This document shows positions 44,106 to 52,866 of a DNA stretch of 64,000 nt, piece after piece. The translations under genes were made by a program, and so were the position numbers. Each line of letters starts with the position of its first letter. The stretch's first letter is position 1. Under the pieces are notes generated by a model, which saw only the letters and a program-made list of their open reading frames with translations, ran no database searches and was not told where the DNA came from. This stretch comes from VXPQ01 sp965232485 (GTDB lineage Bacteria; Bacteroidota; Rhodothermia; Rhodothermales; VXPQ01), in contig OZ246975.1 in the NCBI GenBank assembly GCA_965232485.1, forward strand, positions 620,001 through 684,000, given 5' to 3'.

Positions 44106-44925
44106 AGTCGTTTTCGTCTATTTGATCCGAATCGACGGACTCGACAGAAGGATCGTACCATTGTTCGAGATAAAGTTCAACAAACCCAGGAAACTGAGAA
44201 TATAAGGCTTCAACCATAGGTTTGAGATCGGCATCGCCAAGAGAGGAAGCAATAAGAGAGCCCAAAATAACCAAGAAATCATGCGAAGGATGATCTTGAA
44301 AATGTTCTGGTACGTATCCTTGAATGTAATCAGCAGCAATCTGTTTTAGTATAATATACGTCGAAGGATCAATTGGATGTAATTCTTCTATAACAGTACG
44401 CAAAATAAAAAAACAACTGCGGAATTCATCCCAAGTACGTTCTGAAGACTTCATATAATCAATAACAATTGGTATAATATCTTCTCCAAAAGAAGCAAGA
44501 GAAAGCACTGGAGCGCCTCCGAACTGCGAAGCGCGAAGCAGTACGGGTATAGCGCGATCGCCTGGAAGTTGCGCGGCATACGTCATCAAAGGAGAAACTA
44601 TCCCTTCAAAAACAAATTCGCCTTCCTCACCGTCTTCAAGCGAAAGAAGGTAGTCGATTTGACTATCAAGAGCATTAATAATTCCATCTGAAACAAGCGG
44701 ATGTACGTCAGCCATGAGCGCCACGTTTTCATACACGTCTTCGTAATATGGAAGGCGATCAATAGCTTGCGAAATGCGAAAAGGATCGCCACTATGAAAC
44801 TCCGCTGCAAGAGCGGCAGCCGAAGGCGAACCAACTTTGTAATCTTGCGCCATCGAAGGAAGCGCAAGAATAGCAAAAATGATCAAAGCGATCATTGAGA
44901 GCGAGAAGCGGTTGAAATAGGTCAT
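44104..44925 (-). CDS. Secreted helical-repeat (HEAT-like) protein of unknown function
   Basis: 273 residues from MTYFNRFSLS; an earlier ATG at 44970 precedes the signal peptide. The signal sequence FSLSMIALIIFAILALPSMAQ is clear. The rest is acidic amphipathic helices with a HEAT-like rhythm (GDRAIPVLLRASQFGGAPVL, FGEDIIPIVIDYMKSSE). The gene is AT-rich. It starts 17 bp after a toxin-like C-terminal fragment, so a cognate (immunity-like) role is possible, but no family is recognised. Confidence 0.62.
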   Translation of the reverse strand: MTYFNRFSLSMIALIIFAILALPSMAQDYKVGSPSAAALAAEFHSGDPFRISQAIDRLPYYEDVYENVALMADVHPLVSDGIINALDSQIDYLLSLEDGEEGEFVFEGIVSPLMTYAAQLPGDRAIPVLLRASQFGGAPVLSLASFGEDIIPIVIDYMKSSERTWDEFRSCFFILRTVIEELHPIDPSTYIILKQIAADYIQGYVPEHFQDHPSHDFLVILGSLIASSLGDADLKPMVEALYSQFPGFVELYLEQWYDPSVESVDSDQIDEND

Positions 44926-44941
44926 GGCGCAGAAGGCAAGG

Positions 44942-45120
44942 TTAGCGGACATTACGGCTATAAGAACCACGAGGCAAGTCTATATGCACGTGACCTTCTT
45001 TATAAGCTTGGGTTGCTGTCCCATATAAGGACTTATTATAATCAATAATTTTGTCTTTAACATCTTTGGTCCAGTATTTTTCATGACCTTTTTTAGGAAT
45101 TATATCAGCTGCCCTTCCTA
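44942..45120 (-). pseudogene. Orphan C-terminal fragment, possibly a polymorphic-toxin tip
   Basis: About 60 codons in an AT-rich frame that continues into, but is unrelated to, the K+ channel gene upstream: RHVIGRAADIIPKKGHEKYW, then TKDVKDKIIDYNKS and TQAYKEGHVHIDLPRG. It is a C-terminus without a plausible start or N-terminal part. Small Lys/His-rich domains like this often sit at the end of polymorphic toxins, with the cognate gene just downstream. The toxin assignment is inference. Confidence 0.45.
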
Positions 45121-45993
45121 TTACATGTCTACATGCGTTCGCAGGGATTTCCCGCAAAAAACGCAGTAGGCGGCGTCGGGCGTACTGCTGCTCCACCCGC
45201 AGGACGCGCACATTTTCCGGTTGGACTGCTCTTCCGCGTAAGATCGCCCCATTTCTATCCCCACGATGCCCGTCGGGACGGCAATGATGGCGTATCCGGT
45301 AAACATCAGCAGCGCCGCCAGTATTTGGCCAAGCGGCGTCGACGGCGCGATATCTCCGTACCCGACCGTAGTCACCGTGACGATGGCCCAGTATACCCCG
45401 CGCGGAATGCTGGTGAAGCCCGCCTCGCTCCCCTCAATGACGTACATCAGCGATCCGGCAATGACCACGATCGTGGATACGGCCAGCATGAACACCAGGA
45501 TTTTCCGACGGCCTGCCCGCAACGCCGCGTAGAGCACCTTCTCCTCCCCGAGAAACCGCACCAGTTTGAGCATGCGAAACACCCGCAACAGGCGCAACAC
45601 GCGAATCGTAAGGAGAAAACGACCGGACGGAAAAATCAGCCCGAGGAACGTGGGCAAAATGGCGAGCAGGTCCACGACGCCGAAGAAACTCCTCGCATAG
45701 GACCAGGCTTTCGGAGCGCTGTAGAGCCGCAGCGCGTATTCCACCGTAAACAGGATGGTGAACATCCACTCAAGCAGGGCCAGTTCGCGGCCCCATTGCG
45801 CGGATATGGACTCCACGCTGTCCAGCATCACGATCACGATGCTCAACAGAATCGCTACGATGAGCGCTACGTCGAAATTATGCCCGGCCAGGGTATCGTT
45901 CCTCGAAATAACGGCGTCTATGCGATCCCGGAACGGCGAACGACCGGAGCCGGACGAGGCAGGCCTATCGGCTGGATTGCTTGCATCGGACAT
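45121..45993 (-). CDS. Voltage-gated-type K+ channel with C-terminal zinc ribbon
   Basis: 290 residues from MSDASNPADR. Six membrane helices; S4 carries regularly spaced basic residues (R131, R134, R137, R140, K143, R146 in IRVLRLLRVFRMLKLVRF). The pore has selectivity filter TVGYGD (GYGD at 211-214). After S6 the protein ends in a four-Cys zinc-ribbon-like module (CASC at 262-265 and CVFC at 277-280), which is unusual for a Kv-type channel and could gate it by metal or redox. The last residues THVDM and stop sit at the junction to the AT-rich fragment, so the original tail may have been altered. Confidence 0.88.
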   Translation of the reverse strand: MSDASNPADRPASSGSGRSPFRDRIDAVISRNDTLAGHNFDVALIVAILLSIVIVMLDSVESISAQWGRELALLEWMFTILFTVEYALRLYSAPKAWSYARSFFGVVDLLAILPTFLGLIFPSGRFLLTIRVLRLLRVFRMLKLVRFLGEEKVLYAALRAGRRKILVFMLAVSTIVVIAGSLMYVIEGSEAGFTSIPRGVYWAIVTVTTVGYGDIAPSTPLGQILAALLMFTGYAIIAVPTGIVGIEMGRSYAEEQSNRKMCASCGWSSSTPDAAYCVFCGKSLRTHVDM

Positions 45994-46062
45994 GGCGAAC
46001 AGGAAAAACGATGAAATTATACTGTTACGATAACGATAGCGCAAGATACTGGATCGCGGCGG

Positions 46063-47163
46063 CTACTTCTGCCCGTCCCGCGCCGCCTTTTGCTGCTTCC
46101 AGGCGGAAAACAGATGGAACGCGGCGACGGCGGCGGCGATCAGCATCAAAGGCGCCATAAAATACAATGCGTTCCCTATGTTTTTCGCGAAGGACAGGCC
46201 AACCCCTGTATCCGCGCCGGAAGCCAGCACGAGGCACACGGTATACCCTGCGTAATACGCCGCAAGCATCCCGCCTTCCCAACGAGCAATGCTTCTGTTC
46301 GTGACAAAAAGCGGCCAGCACGCCAGCGCCGCCAGCGCCATGACCGGCAGGTCGAAGCGAACGACCTCTTCGGCAAGCGGAACGCCTTCCGCGGACAGCG
46401 CGCCCGCCAGCCCAAGTACGCCGAGCAGATTGAACAGGTTGCTCCCCACCACATTGCCCACGGCGATTTGGCGCTCGCCCCGCAAGGCGGCCACCACAGA
46501 CGCAGCAACCTCCGGCAAGGACGTACCCGTCGCCACCACGGTCAGGCCAATCACCAGATCGCTTACGCCCAGCCCTTCCGCAATGGTTGTGGCGCCCCGC
46601 ACGATCCAGTCCGCCGCCGGAATGAGCAACGCGAAACCGACCGCCAGGAACAACACATCCCGAACGCGCAAGGCGGGCCGGGGCGCGGGCGGCGCAGAGG
46701 CGCTGTCGGATGTTTTCCCCTGTCGCTCGCTGCGCACCCTCCATGCGACGTACCCTGTGAGGACAAGACAGAACAAGATGCTCTCCAGCCTGCCGATCCG
46801 ACCATACAGCAAACCGAGGATCAGAACCGCCGCCGAGGCCAATATCATCCAAATCAGATTCGCCCGGATGAACCCTTTCTCAATGAACAGCGGCGCCGCC
46901 AGCGCCGAAACGCCCAGAATGAAGAATGTATTGAAAATGTTGCTCCCCACCACATTGCCCACGGCAATGTCCGCTTCGCCGCTCAACGCAGCCTGGAGCG
47001 CCACGGCGAATTCGGGCGCGCTGGTGCCCAACGCCACGACGGTCAGGCCCACGACCAGCGGGGTCACGCCAAGGGCGCGCGCCAGTCTTGAGGCGCCCCG
47101 CACAAACAAGTCGGCCCCGCCAAGCAGCAAGACCAGTCCAGCGATACATTGCAGATAAGCCAT
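46063..47163 (-). CDS. Calcium/sodium antiporter (CaCA, YrbG-like)
   Basis: 366 residues with two homologous five-helix halves. The two alpha repeats are readable: GLTVVALGTSAPEFAVALQAAL with VGNVVGSNIFNTFFILG, and GLTVVATGTSLPEVAASVVAAL with VGNVVGSNLFNLLGVLG. The Glu residues in the two GTS(A/L)PE motifs form the ion site of this family. It would exchange Ca2+ for Na+ (or H+) across the inner membrane. An acidic cytoplasmic loop is short, as in bacterial YrbG. It is on the same strand as the K+ channel 70 bp downstream. Confidence 0.94.
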   Translation of the reverse strand: MAYLQCIAGLVLLLGGADLFVRGASRLARALGVTPLVVGLTVVALGTSAPEFAVALQAALSGEADIAVGNVVGSNIFNTFFILGVSALAAPLFIEKGFIRANLIWMILASAAVLILGLLYGRIGRLESILFCLVLTGYVAWRVRSERQGKTSDSASAPPAPRPALRVRDVLFLAVGFALLIPAADWIVRGATTIAEGLGVSDLVIGLTVVATGTSLPEVAASVVAALRGERQIAVGNVVGSNLFNLLGVLGLAGALSAEGVPLAEEVVRFDLPVMALAALACWPLFVTNRSIARWEGGMLAAYYAGYTVCLVLASGADTGVGLSFAKNIGNALYFMAPLMLIAAAVAAFHLFSAWKQQKAARDGQK

Positions 47164-47409
47164 GCCTCAGGGTACTGTTTTTTTCGCAAAGGCTGCAAAT
47201 TTACATATTTTTCGAAGGAATTTGCGTTGCTTATGGCATACTGTTTGCTTTGTCTGTGCGGCATACTGTATTTTGTCTTGCGCGCCCGGAAATAACCCGC
47301 CGGCTCCAGCCGAATCGACAACAACAGACAGAACGCCCAATACAACGTTCCGCGAACCTGCTTTAAGCTCCGCGACATCCTGATCCCGTATACAAACGCC
47401 TGCTTCCTC

Positions 47410-49116
47410 ATGCAACCTGCACGCTCTCTTTCCATCTCGCTGCTGACGCTGTTTCTTCTGCTTTCGGGCAGTTTGCATGCAGGCGACGCGGCGGGACAAA
47501 CGGCGAAACGCGCTTCTTCCAGCGCCGAACCCGCCGCCTACTGGATTTTTCTGGACGGAAAACCGGATGCGCCTCCAGCCGCCATCAGCGAACGGGCTCG
47601 AGCGAGGCGGGCGCGACGCGGGCAACCGCACGCCGCGGAACTGGACCGAAACGTCTCGCCGACCTACCTTCGCGCGCTCGAAGAAGCAGGCGCAGAAATA
47701 CGGACGGAAAGCCGCTGGCTGAACGCAGTGAGCGCGCGCCTGACGGAGGAGGCGCTTTTCCGGCTGCGCGAGATGGATTTCGTGCGCGAAATACGGCCGG
47801 TGGCCCAGCGAAAGCATGCGCTTCCCGAACTGGTTGAGGAAGCCCCTCCTTCGACCCTGGCGACCAAGACAGGGAGTGATCGCTACGGCCCGTCCCGGAG
47901 GCAACTCGAATTGATGAACGCGATAGAGCCGCTGGAACGGGGGATCAACGGAAAGGGCGTGCGCCTAGGATTTCTGGACTCGCCGTTCGGGAACTTCGAT
48001 CACTCGGTGTTCGACGCCTTGAAAAACGATAATCGCCTCATCGCCATCCGGAATTTCACGGGCAAAACGGGCGACTCGAGCCGGCATGGCATGAATGTGG
48101 CCTCCACGGCCGTAGGGTATCGGGAGGGCGACTTGGTTGGCCCGGCATACGGGGCCGAGGTGCTTGCCGGCGTCACGGAATATGCGCCTACGGAAACGAA
48201 TCAGGAAGAGGACAACCTGGTCGCCGGCCTCGAGTGGATGGAAAGCGAGGGCGTGGATGTTGTGAATATCTCCCTGGGGTATACGGAGTTCGACGGGGGG
48301 CAACGCAGCTACGCCGTAAGCGATATGGATGGAGATACGGGCGTCACGACCATCGCAGCGGACAAGGCGGCGGCCCTCGGCGTCGTAGTGGTGACGAGCG
48401 CGGGCAACTCGGCGGGCTGTGGGAGCCCAATCTTCTGCTGGTATTATATCTCTACGCCAGCCGACGCAGATTCTGTCATTGCGGTGGGAGCCGTCGACAG
48501 CAATTTGTTCCCCGCGTCTTTCACTTCCCGCGGCCCTACCGCCGACGGACGCATCAAACCGGATGTTTCCGCCATGGGCGTATTCGTGTACTTGGGCGCG
48601 AGCGGCAATCGATTCGGGCGGGCGAGCGGCACGTCCTTTTCTGCGCCGCTCACGGCGGCGGTCGTCGCGCAAATGCTACAAGCCAATCCGGACCTGGCCC
48701 CCATGGACGTCCGCGACATCTTGCGGGCGACGGCCGATCAGGCGAGCCAGCCCGACAATGTCCTCGGCTGGGGTATCGTCAACGCCGGCGAAGCAGTCAA
48801 GATGGCGGAAAACATGGGCCGCCCCACCTCGGCGGACCGCGACGAATTGCCCGCCGAAACCGCGCTCCTCGGCAATTATCCCAACCCCTTCAACCCGGAA
48901 ACCGCCATCCGGTATGCGCTGCGCCAGGCAGGCCCCGTACGCCTGACCGCGTACAACCTGCTTGGCCGCAAGGTAGCGACCCTCGTGGACGAGCAAAAGC
49001 CCGCCGGGGAGCACCAGATACGTTTCGAGGCGGGCTCGCTGCCCAGCGGAGCATATATTTACCAGCTACAGACGCCAGACAAGATCGTGGCCAAAACCAT
49101 GCTGCTCGTCAAGTAA
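47410..49116 (+). CDS. Subtilisin-like (S8) protease with C-terminal sorting domain
   Basis: 568 residues. Signal peptide (LLTLFLLLSGSLHAG), an inhibitor-like prodomain (AYWIFLDGKPD ... ALEEAGAEIRTES), then the catalytic domain with D190 (GVRLGFLDSPFGN), H226 (SSRHGMNVAST) and Ser in GTSFSAPLTAAV near 409. The C-terminal about 85 residues start LLGNYPNPFNPETAIRYAL and end in KTMLLVK, closely matching the tail of the metalloprotease at 4589. Both are thus substrates of the same export/sorting route. It is likely a surface or secreted endopeptidase. Confidence 0.94.
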   Translation: MQPARSLSISLLTLFLLLSGSLHAGDAAGQTAKRASSSAEPAAYWIFLDGKPDAPPAAISERARARRARRGQPHAAELDRNVSPTYLRALEEAGAEIRTESRWLNAVSARLTEEALFRLREMDFVREIRPVAQRKHALPELVEEAPPSTLATKTGSDRYGPSRRQLELMNAIEPLERGINGKGVRLGFLDSPFGNFDHSVFDALKNDNRLIAIRNFTGKTGDSSRHGMNVASTAVGYREGDLVGPAYGAEVLAGVTEYAPTETNQEEDNLVAGLEWMESEGVDVVNISLGYTEFDGGQRSYAVSDMDGDTGVTTIAADKAAALGVVVVTSAGNSAGCGSPIFCWYYISTPADADSVIAVGAVDSNLFPASFTSRGPTADGRIKPDVSAMGVFVYLGASGNRFGRASGTSFSAPLTAAVVAQMLQANPDLAPMDVRDILRATADQASQPDNVLGWGIVNAGEAVKMAENMGRPTSADRDELPAETALLGNYPNPFNPETAIRYALRQAGPVRLTAYNLLGRKVATLVDEQKPAGEHQIRFEAGSLPSGAYIYQLQTPDKIVAKTMLLVK

Positions 49117-49198
49117 ATTCGGGACGAGGAACATCCGTCGAACGAATGTGGGCGGAGCGCCCTTCGGAAACAACCTCCGCAACGCGGCGCGGCGGCGA

Positions 49199-49990
49199 CT
49201 ACGCCTGCGACCAGGGCGTCGGGCGGAGAATGTAGCTACTGATGGCCGAGACGGTTTCTGCGTAGTACGGATCGGCGCTGAGCGTCTTCCAGTCCGGGTG
49301 GTCAATGAACTTCGCCCAGGCCTCTTCCCGGGCAGCCATGCTCTCGAAAACAAGCAAGTAGGTCAGGTTCGGGAGTTGTTCGCCCACAAGCGCTTCGCCG
49401 AAAAAGACCGGGTGCAGTCCCACTTCCCGGAAAATCGGAATCTCCCCGTTGTCGAACATCTCGATCTTGCGAATGCCCGCCTCGTCGCTCGGGCTTTCGT
49501 AGATGCGCAGTTCGAAGACCCGTCCGTCCGCATCGATGGGCGTTTCCATGACGGGCATGCCGTCGAACGCCTTGAACAGCGAACTCTCGTACCGGACATA
49601 GGAAGGGTCAGCCATGGAGCGCTTCAGGAAATCTTTCCCGGCCTCCATGTAGGCCGCATCCCCGGCAAGGCGACGGCGCGCGCCCGCCGCCGACGCCAGG
49701 TCGGGATGGGGCAGCAGTACATACGCCGAGGGCGCATTGGGACCATGCACGACTGTAAAGCCGCCCACCGGCTCAATCCCGAGGCGATTCAGCGCAGGCA
49801 CGGCCGCCTCGCCCCAGAATGCATGAAAGGCGCCCTGCTGCGACACGTTGCGCAAGCGGTAGCGACGCAGTTCGTAATACTGCGGAGACGGTGCGGCGCC
49901 CGCAAGCGCGCCAAGCGCGGCCTGAGGCAGCGCCAACGGGGCCAGTGCGGCGGGAACAGCCGAGGCCAGTAACGTACGTCTGTCGATCAT
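49199..49990 (-). CDS. NIPSNAP-family protein, exported
   Basis: 263 residues. An N-terminal twin-arginine-like signal (MIDRRTLLASAVPAALAPLAL) is followed by two ferredoxin-like NIPSNAP repeats: YYELRRYRLRNVSQQGAF and VFELRIYESPSDEAGIRKIEMF ... VFFGEALVGEQLPNLTYLLVF. The family has no firm biochemical role in bacteria; some members are annotated as putative oxidoreductase-like or stress proteins. It opens a run of minus-strand exported catabolic genes, but spacing to the next gene is about 90 bp. Confidence 0.87.
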   Translation of the reverse strand: MIDRRTLLASAVPAALAPLALPQAALGALAGAAPSPQYYELRRYRLRNVSQQGAFHAFWGEAAVPALNRLGIEPVGGFTVVHGPNAPSAYVLLPHPDLASAAGARRRLAGDAAYMEAGKDFLKRSMADPSYVRYESSLFKAFDGMPVMETPIDADGRVFELRIYESPSDEAGIRKIEMFDNGEIPIFREVGLHPVFFGEALVGEQLPNLTYLLVFESMAAREEAWAKFIDHPDWKTLSADPYYAETVSAISSYILRPTPWSQA

Positions 49991-50081
49991 TGGAGGGGTT
50001 GGAGCTTGTGGGCGAAAGACCTGCCCCGAACCCGGGACCGGCCGTCCGAAGATGCGCTCGCCGCGCTATGGCGACGCCTGG

Positions 50082-51008
50082 CTACAGGGAGACTTCAAAG
50101 GCGATGAGTTGATTGGACATCATCACGGGCACGTACAGCATCTGCGTCCCGGCGACGAATTCCACGTCGGCGGCGCCTTGCCCCGGGGTGCGCAGCAAGG
50201 TCAATCCCTCGCCGTCCCGGTAGTGCATCAGGCGACCGCCGCCCCAGTCCGACACGAACAAACCGCCCGCGCCGTCCGGCTCAATGGCGTCGAGGGCGCC
50301 TTCCGGCTCGGTTCCGTGCAGGGCGCGCACGCTTTGGTCCGCAAGGGAAATGGCTTGCAGGTAGCGGGCGCTCCCCGGCTCTTCCGCCGTAGAATCGCCC
50401 GCCGCGACGTACAATTCGCCCCCAACCACATGCACCCCGTTCGGCATAAGCACGTTCTCGTGCGCCAGCCATACGTCGAACATGCCGTCCCGCAACGCAT
50501 AGACCTTGCTGAAACGCGAATCGGATACGTAGACCGTCCCGTCTTCGCCCATGGCCACATCGTTCAGGTACACATCATCTCCCGCCGCCACATGCCGGGC
50601 CGCGACGTCTCCCGAATCAAGATCTATTTCCAGCAGCGTATTTTTGTCCGTTACGTACAGGACCCCCTCGCCGAGCGCCATGCCCTTGGGCTCGGCCAGG
50701 CCGGACGCCCACAGGGAATCCACAGGCGTCCCGTCTGGAGAGATTTTGGAGATATGGCCCGGTCCGTCGAAATTGATATTCGAGACGTACAGCGCGTTCC
50801 GCTCGGCGTCGTAGATCGCCGATTCCGGGCGGTTGAGCCCGGCCGTGAGCGTCCATGCTTCCGTGAGCTCGACCGGGGAGGCCATTTCTTCTTCGGCGGG
50901 CATTTCCGCTTCCTCGGACGCCTGGCAACCGGCGAACAGCCCGGCAAGCAGGACGGTAGCGAGAGCGAAGGAAACGCCTCGAAAAACAGGATTCAAAAGT
51001 GCAAACAT
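50082..51008 (-). CDS. SMP-30/NHL-like beta-propeller lipoprotein
   Basis: 308 residues. Lipobox LLAGLFAGC anchors it to a membrane. The mature part consists of repeated beta-propeller blades with recurrent PESAIYDAERNALYVSN, LAEPKGMALGEGVLYVTD, YLNDVAMGEDGTVYVSDSR, AIEPDGAGGLFVSDW and TQMLYVP. This is the SMP-30/gluconolactonase and NHL pattern of a lactonase or sugar/metal-binding propeller. Catalytic metal ligands cannot be identified with certainty, so a binding role is possible. Confidence 0.8.
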   Translation of the reverse strand: MFALLNPVFRGVSFALATVLLAGLFAGCQASEEAEMPAEEEMASPVELTEAWTLTAGLNRPESAIYDAERNALYVSNINFDGPGHISKISPDGTPVDSLWASGLAEPKGMALGEGVLYVTDKNTLLEIDLDSGDVAARHVAAGDDVYLNDVAMGEDGTVYVSDSRFSKVYALRDGMFDVWLAHENVLMPNGVHVVGGELYVAAGDSTAEEPGSARYLQAISLADQSVRALHGTEPEGALDAIEPDGAGGLFVSDWGGGRLMHYRDGEGLTLLRTPGQGAADVEFVAGTQMLYVPVMMSNQLIAFEVSL

Positions 51009-51201
51009 GGCTCACAGGTCGCAAAGCGACGCGTTAGTTTCAAACGAAAAACGGGGTTGGACGGGAACGGCCCGATGCGTCCGCAACGGCGGGTTCCAGG
51101 AAACGCACGGCGGAAAACTACGGAAAAAATCTGAAACAGAATGCCGTTGACGCTCGTTTCGCTTGCCGCTTCCCTCGCCGGACAGGCCGAAATATCGTCC
51201 T

Positions 51202-52758
51202 TTACTCCTCGATGAAGTGAATGGCGGGCTCCGGCGGAGTAGCCCAGTCCGGCGTACCGAACCAGTCGTGCATTTCGTGCACGAAGGGCTCCACGATGTG
51301 GTGCGGTTCGGGATAGATTCCCCGATCTCCCGTGTCGGCGATCCAGGTATCCAGCGCGGCCCGCATTTCAAGGAGCGCCGCCCGGTGTTCCGGCTGTTCG
51401 GAATCCGCAAGGTTTTCCAGTTCGTGCGGATCCGCCTTCGTATCGTACAATTCCTCGTACGGAACCGGCTCCATCAGGCGGGCCGGGGGCCCGGTAAGCA
51501 AGCCCTCGGCGTGCAACTCCCGCATAAGGGGTTTCACCAGAAAACATTTCTCCTTGTACCGGTTCAGCGTAAGAAATCCTTCGCGGGGATAGTAATTCCG
51601 GATATAATGGTAGCGGGCGCCGCGAACGGACCGGAGGCGGGCCACCGTCTCGTCAATGCGGTCGCGGGCGCTGAACGCGTACGTACGCGCCGGATCGGGC
51701 CGATCCCCGAAAAAATTCAGGCTTTGCATCCCGAAAGGCCGTTCGACGCCCGCCATCCAGAGTGTCGTGGCCGTCAGGTCGAGGAGACTCACTACGCCAT
51801 CGTACGCGCCGCCGGGCCTGTATTGGCGCGGCGCGGGAAAACCGTCCGGCCAGCGAATGATCATGGGCACATGGACGCCCACATCCCAGACCCAGTGAAT
51901 GCCCCGCGCTTCGATCCGTCCGTTATCCCCGAAAAACACGATCACGGTGTTTTCCGCCATCCCCTCCTCCCGCAACGCTTCCAGAATCCAGCCTACCCGC
52001 ACATCCATTCCTGAAATCGAGTTGAGATATCGGGCCCATTCCTCGCGCACCACCGGATGATCCGGATAATACGGCGGCGGATTCACGTTCTCCGGCGTGG
52101 CGATCTGCGGATGCCAGTCCTCGCCCACCCAGGTTACGCGCTCCTTTTCCGCGGATTTCCGGTCGTAGATGTCGTACTCCGCCTCGGGCGTGTTTATCAT
52201 GGCGAAGAACGGCTGGTTCGCTTGCAAGTCGGACCAGTCGGAGCCATCGTACAGAGGGCCTTCGTTCACGAAATTCAGATCCAGTTTGCCCGTGCCGACT
52301 TCGCGGTCCCCGATGTGCGTAATGTTGGCCGTGTAGTATCCCGCGTCTGCAAGCCGATGGGTCAGCGGACGAACGCCCTCCGGCAAACGATAGTCGTCGT
52401 CCCGGTGCGACCGCATGTGGTGCATGTCAGTCGTGGTCTGGTACATCCCGGTCATGAAGGCGGAGCGGCTGGGGGCGCACACCGGCGAAGTGGCGTATGC
52501 GTTCGTGAAGCGCAGCCCTTCGCGCGCCAGTCCATCCAGATTCGGCGTAGCCACCTGCTCCATCCCGTAGACGCCAAGATCGAGCCCCATATTCTCGCCC
52601 ACGATCCAGAGGATATTCGGACGATCCGGCAGCGAAGTCCGGTCGCCGTCGTCCTGCGAATCCGGCGAGGCGGCGAAAGCGCTTCCGACGGAAAGGATAC
52701 AGGATAAGACAACGTAACCTGTTGCGGCGCAAAGGATTTTTGGCAATAACCTAAACAT
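51202..52758 (-). CDS. Secreted sulfatase
   Basis: 518 residues with a signal peptide (ATGYVVLSCILSVGSAFAAS). Formylglycine-site signature C-A-P-S-R (C94, SPVCAPSRSAF) is present and would be converted by an FGE/anaerobic sulfatase-maturing enzyme, not found here. Metal-site elements: NILWIVGENMGLDLGVYG near the N-terminus and VIVFFGDNGRIEARGIHWVWD. GMYQTTTDMHHMRSHR is typical of N-sulfoglucosamine/heparan-type sulfatases. It would remove sulfate esters from polysaccharides in the periplasm or outside. Confidence 0.92.
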   Translation of the reverse strand: MFRLLPKILCAATGYVVLSCILSVGSAFAASPDSQDDGDRTSLPDRPNILWIVGENMGLDLGVYGMEQVATPNLDGLAREGLRFTNAYATSPVCAPSRSAFMTGMYQTTTDMHHMRSHRDDDYRLPEGVRPLTHRLADAGYYTANITHIGDREVGTGKLDLNFVNEGPLYDGSDWSDLQANQPFFAMINTPEAEYDIYDRKSAEKERVTWVGEDWHPQIATPENVNPPPYYPDHPVVREEWARYLNSISGMDVRVGWILEALREEGMAENTVIVFFGDNGRIEARGIHWVWDVGVHVPMIIRWPDGFPAPRQYRPGGAYDGVVSLLDLTATTLWMAGVERPFGMQSLNFFGDRPDPARTYAFSARDRIDETVARLRSVRGARYHYIRNYYPREGFLTLNRYKEKCFLVKPLMRELHAEGLLTGPPARLMEPVPYEELYDTKADPHELENLADSEQPEHRAALLEMRAALDTWIADTGDRGIYPEPHHIVEPFVHEMHDWFGTPDWATPPEPAIHFIEE

Positions 52759-52780
52759 GTTTTATGGTGATGGATTTGTT

Positions 52781-52845
52781 AAGGATACGCTGATTAAGTC
52801 CGCAAAGATTCAGAGGCTGCGAGGCGCGCGCCGGCAAGGAATGAC
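52781..52845. mobile_element. IS5-end element fragment (copy C)
   Basis: AAGGATACGCTGATTAAGTC CGCAAAGATTCAGAGGCTGC matches the first about 45 bp of copy B almost base for base. The right end is missing. It lies between the sulfatase and the esterase. Confidence 0.65.
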
Positions 52846-52866
52846 GAAGCAGCGCAGCGGGCCCCG

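Larger units (their letters stand above)
43985..45120. other. AT-rich genomic island segment
   Basis: From about 43680 to 45120 the base composition changes visibly to AT-rich (for example around 44210-44460 and 44990-45120), then returns abruptly to GC-rich inside the next gene. It carries the lipoprotein, a secreted HEAT-like protein and a toxin-like fragment, next to tRNA-Lys. Confidence 0.7.
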
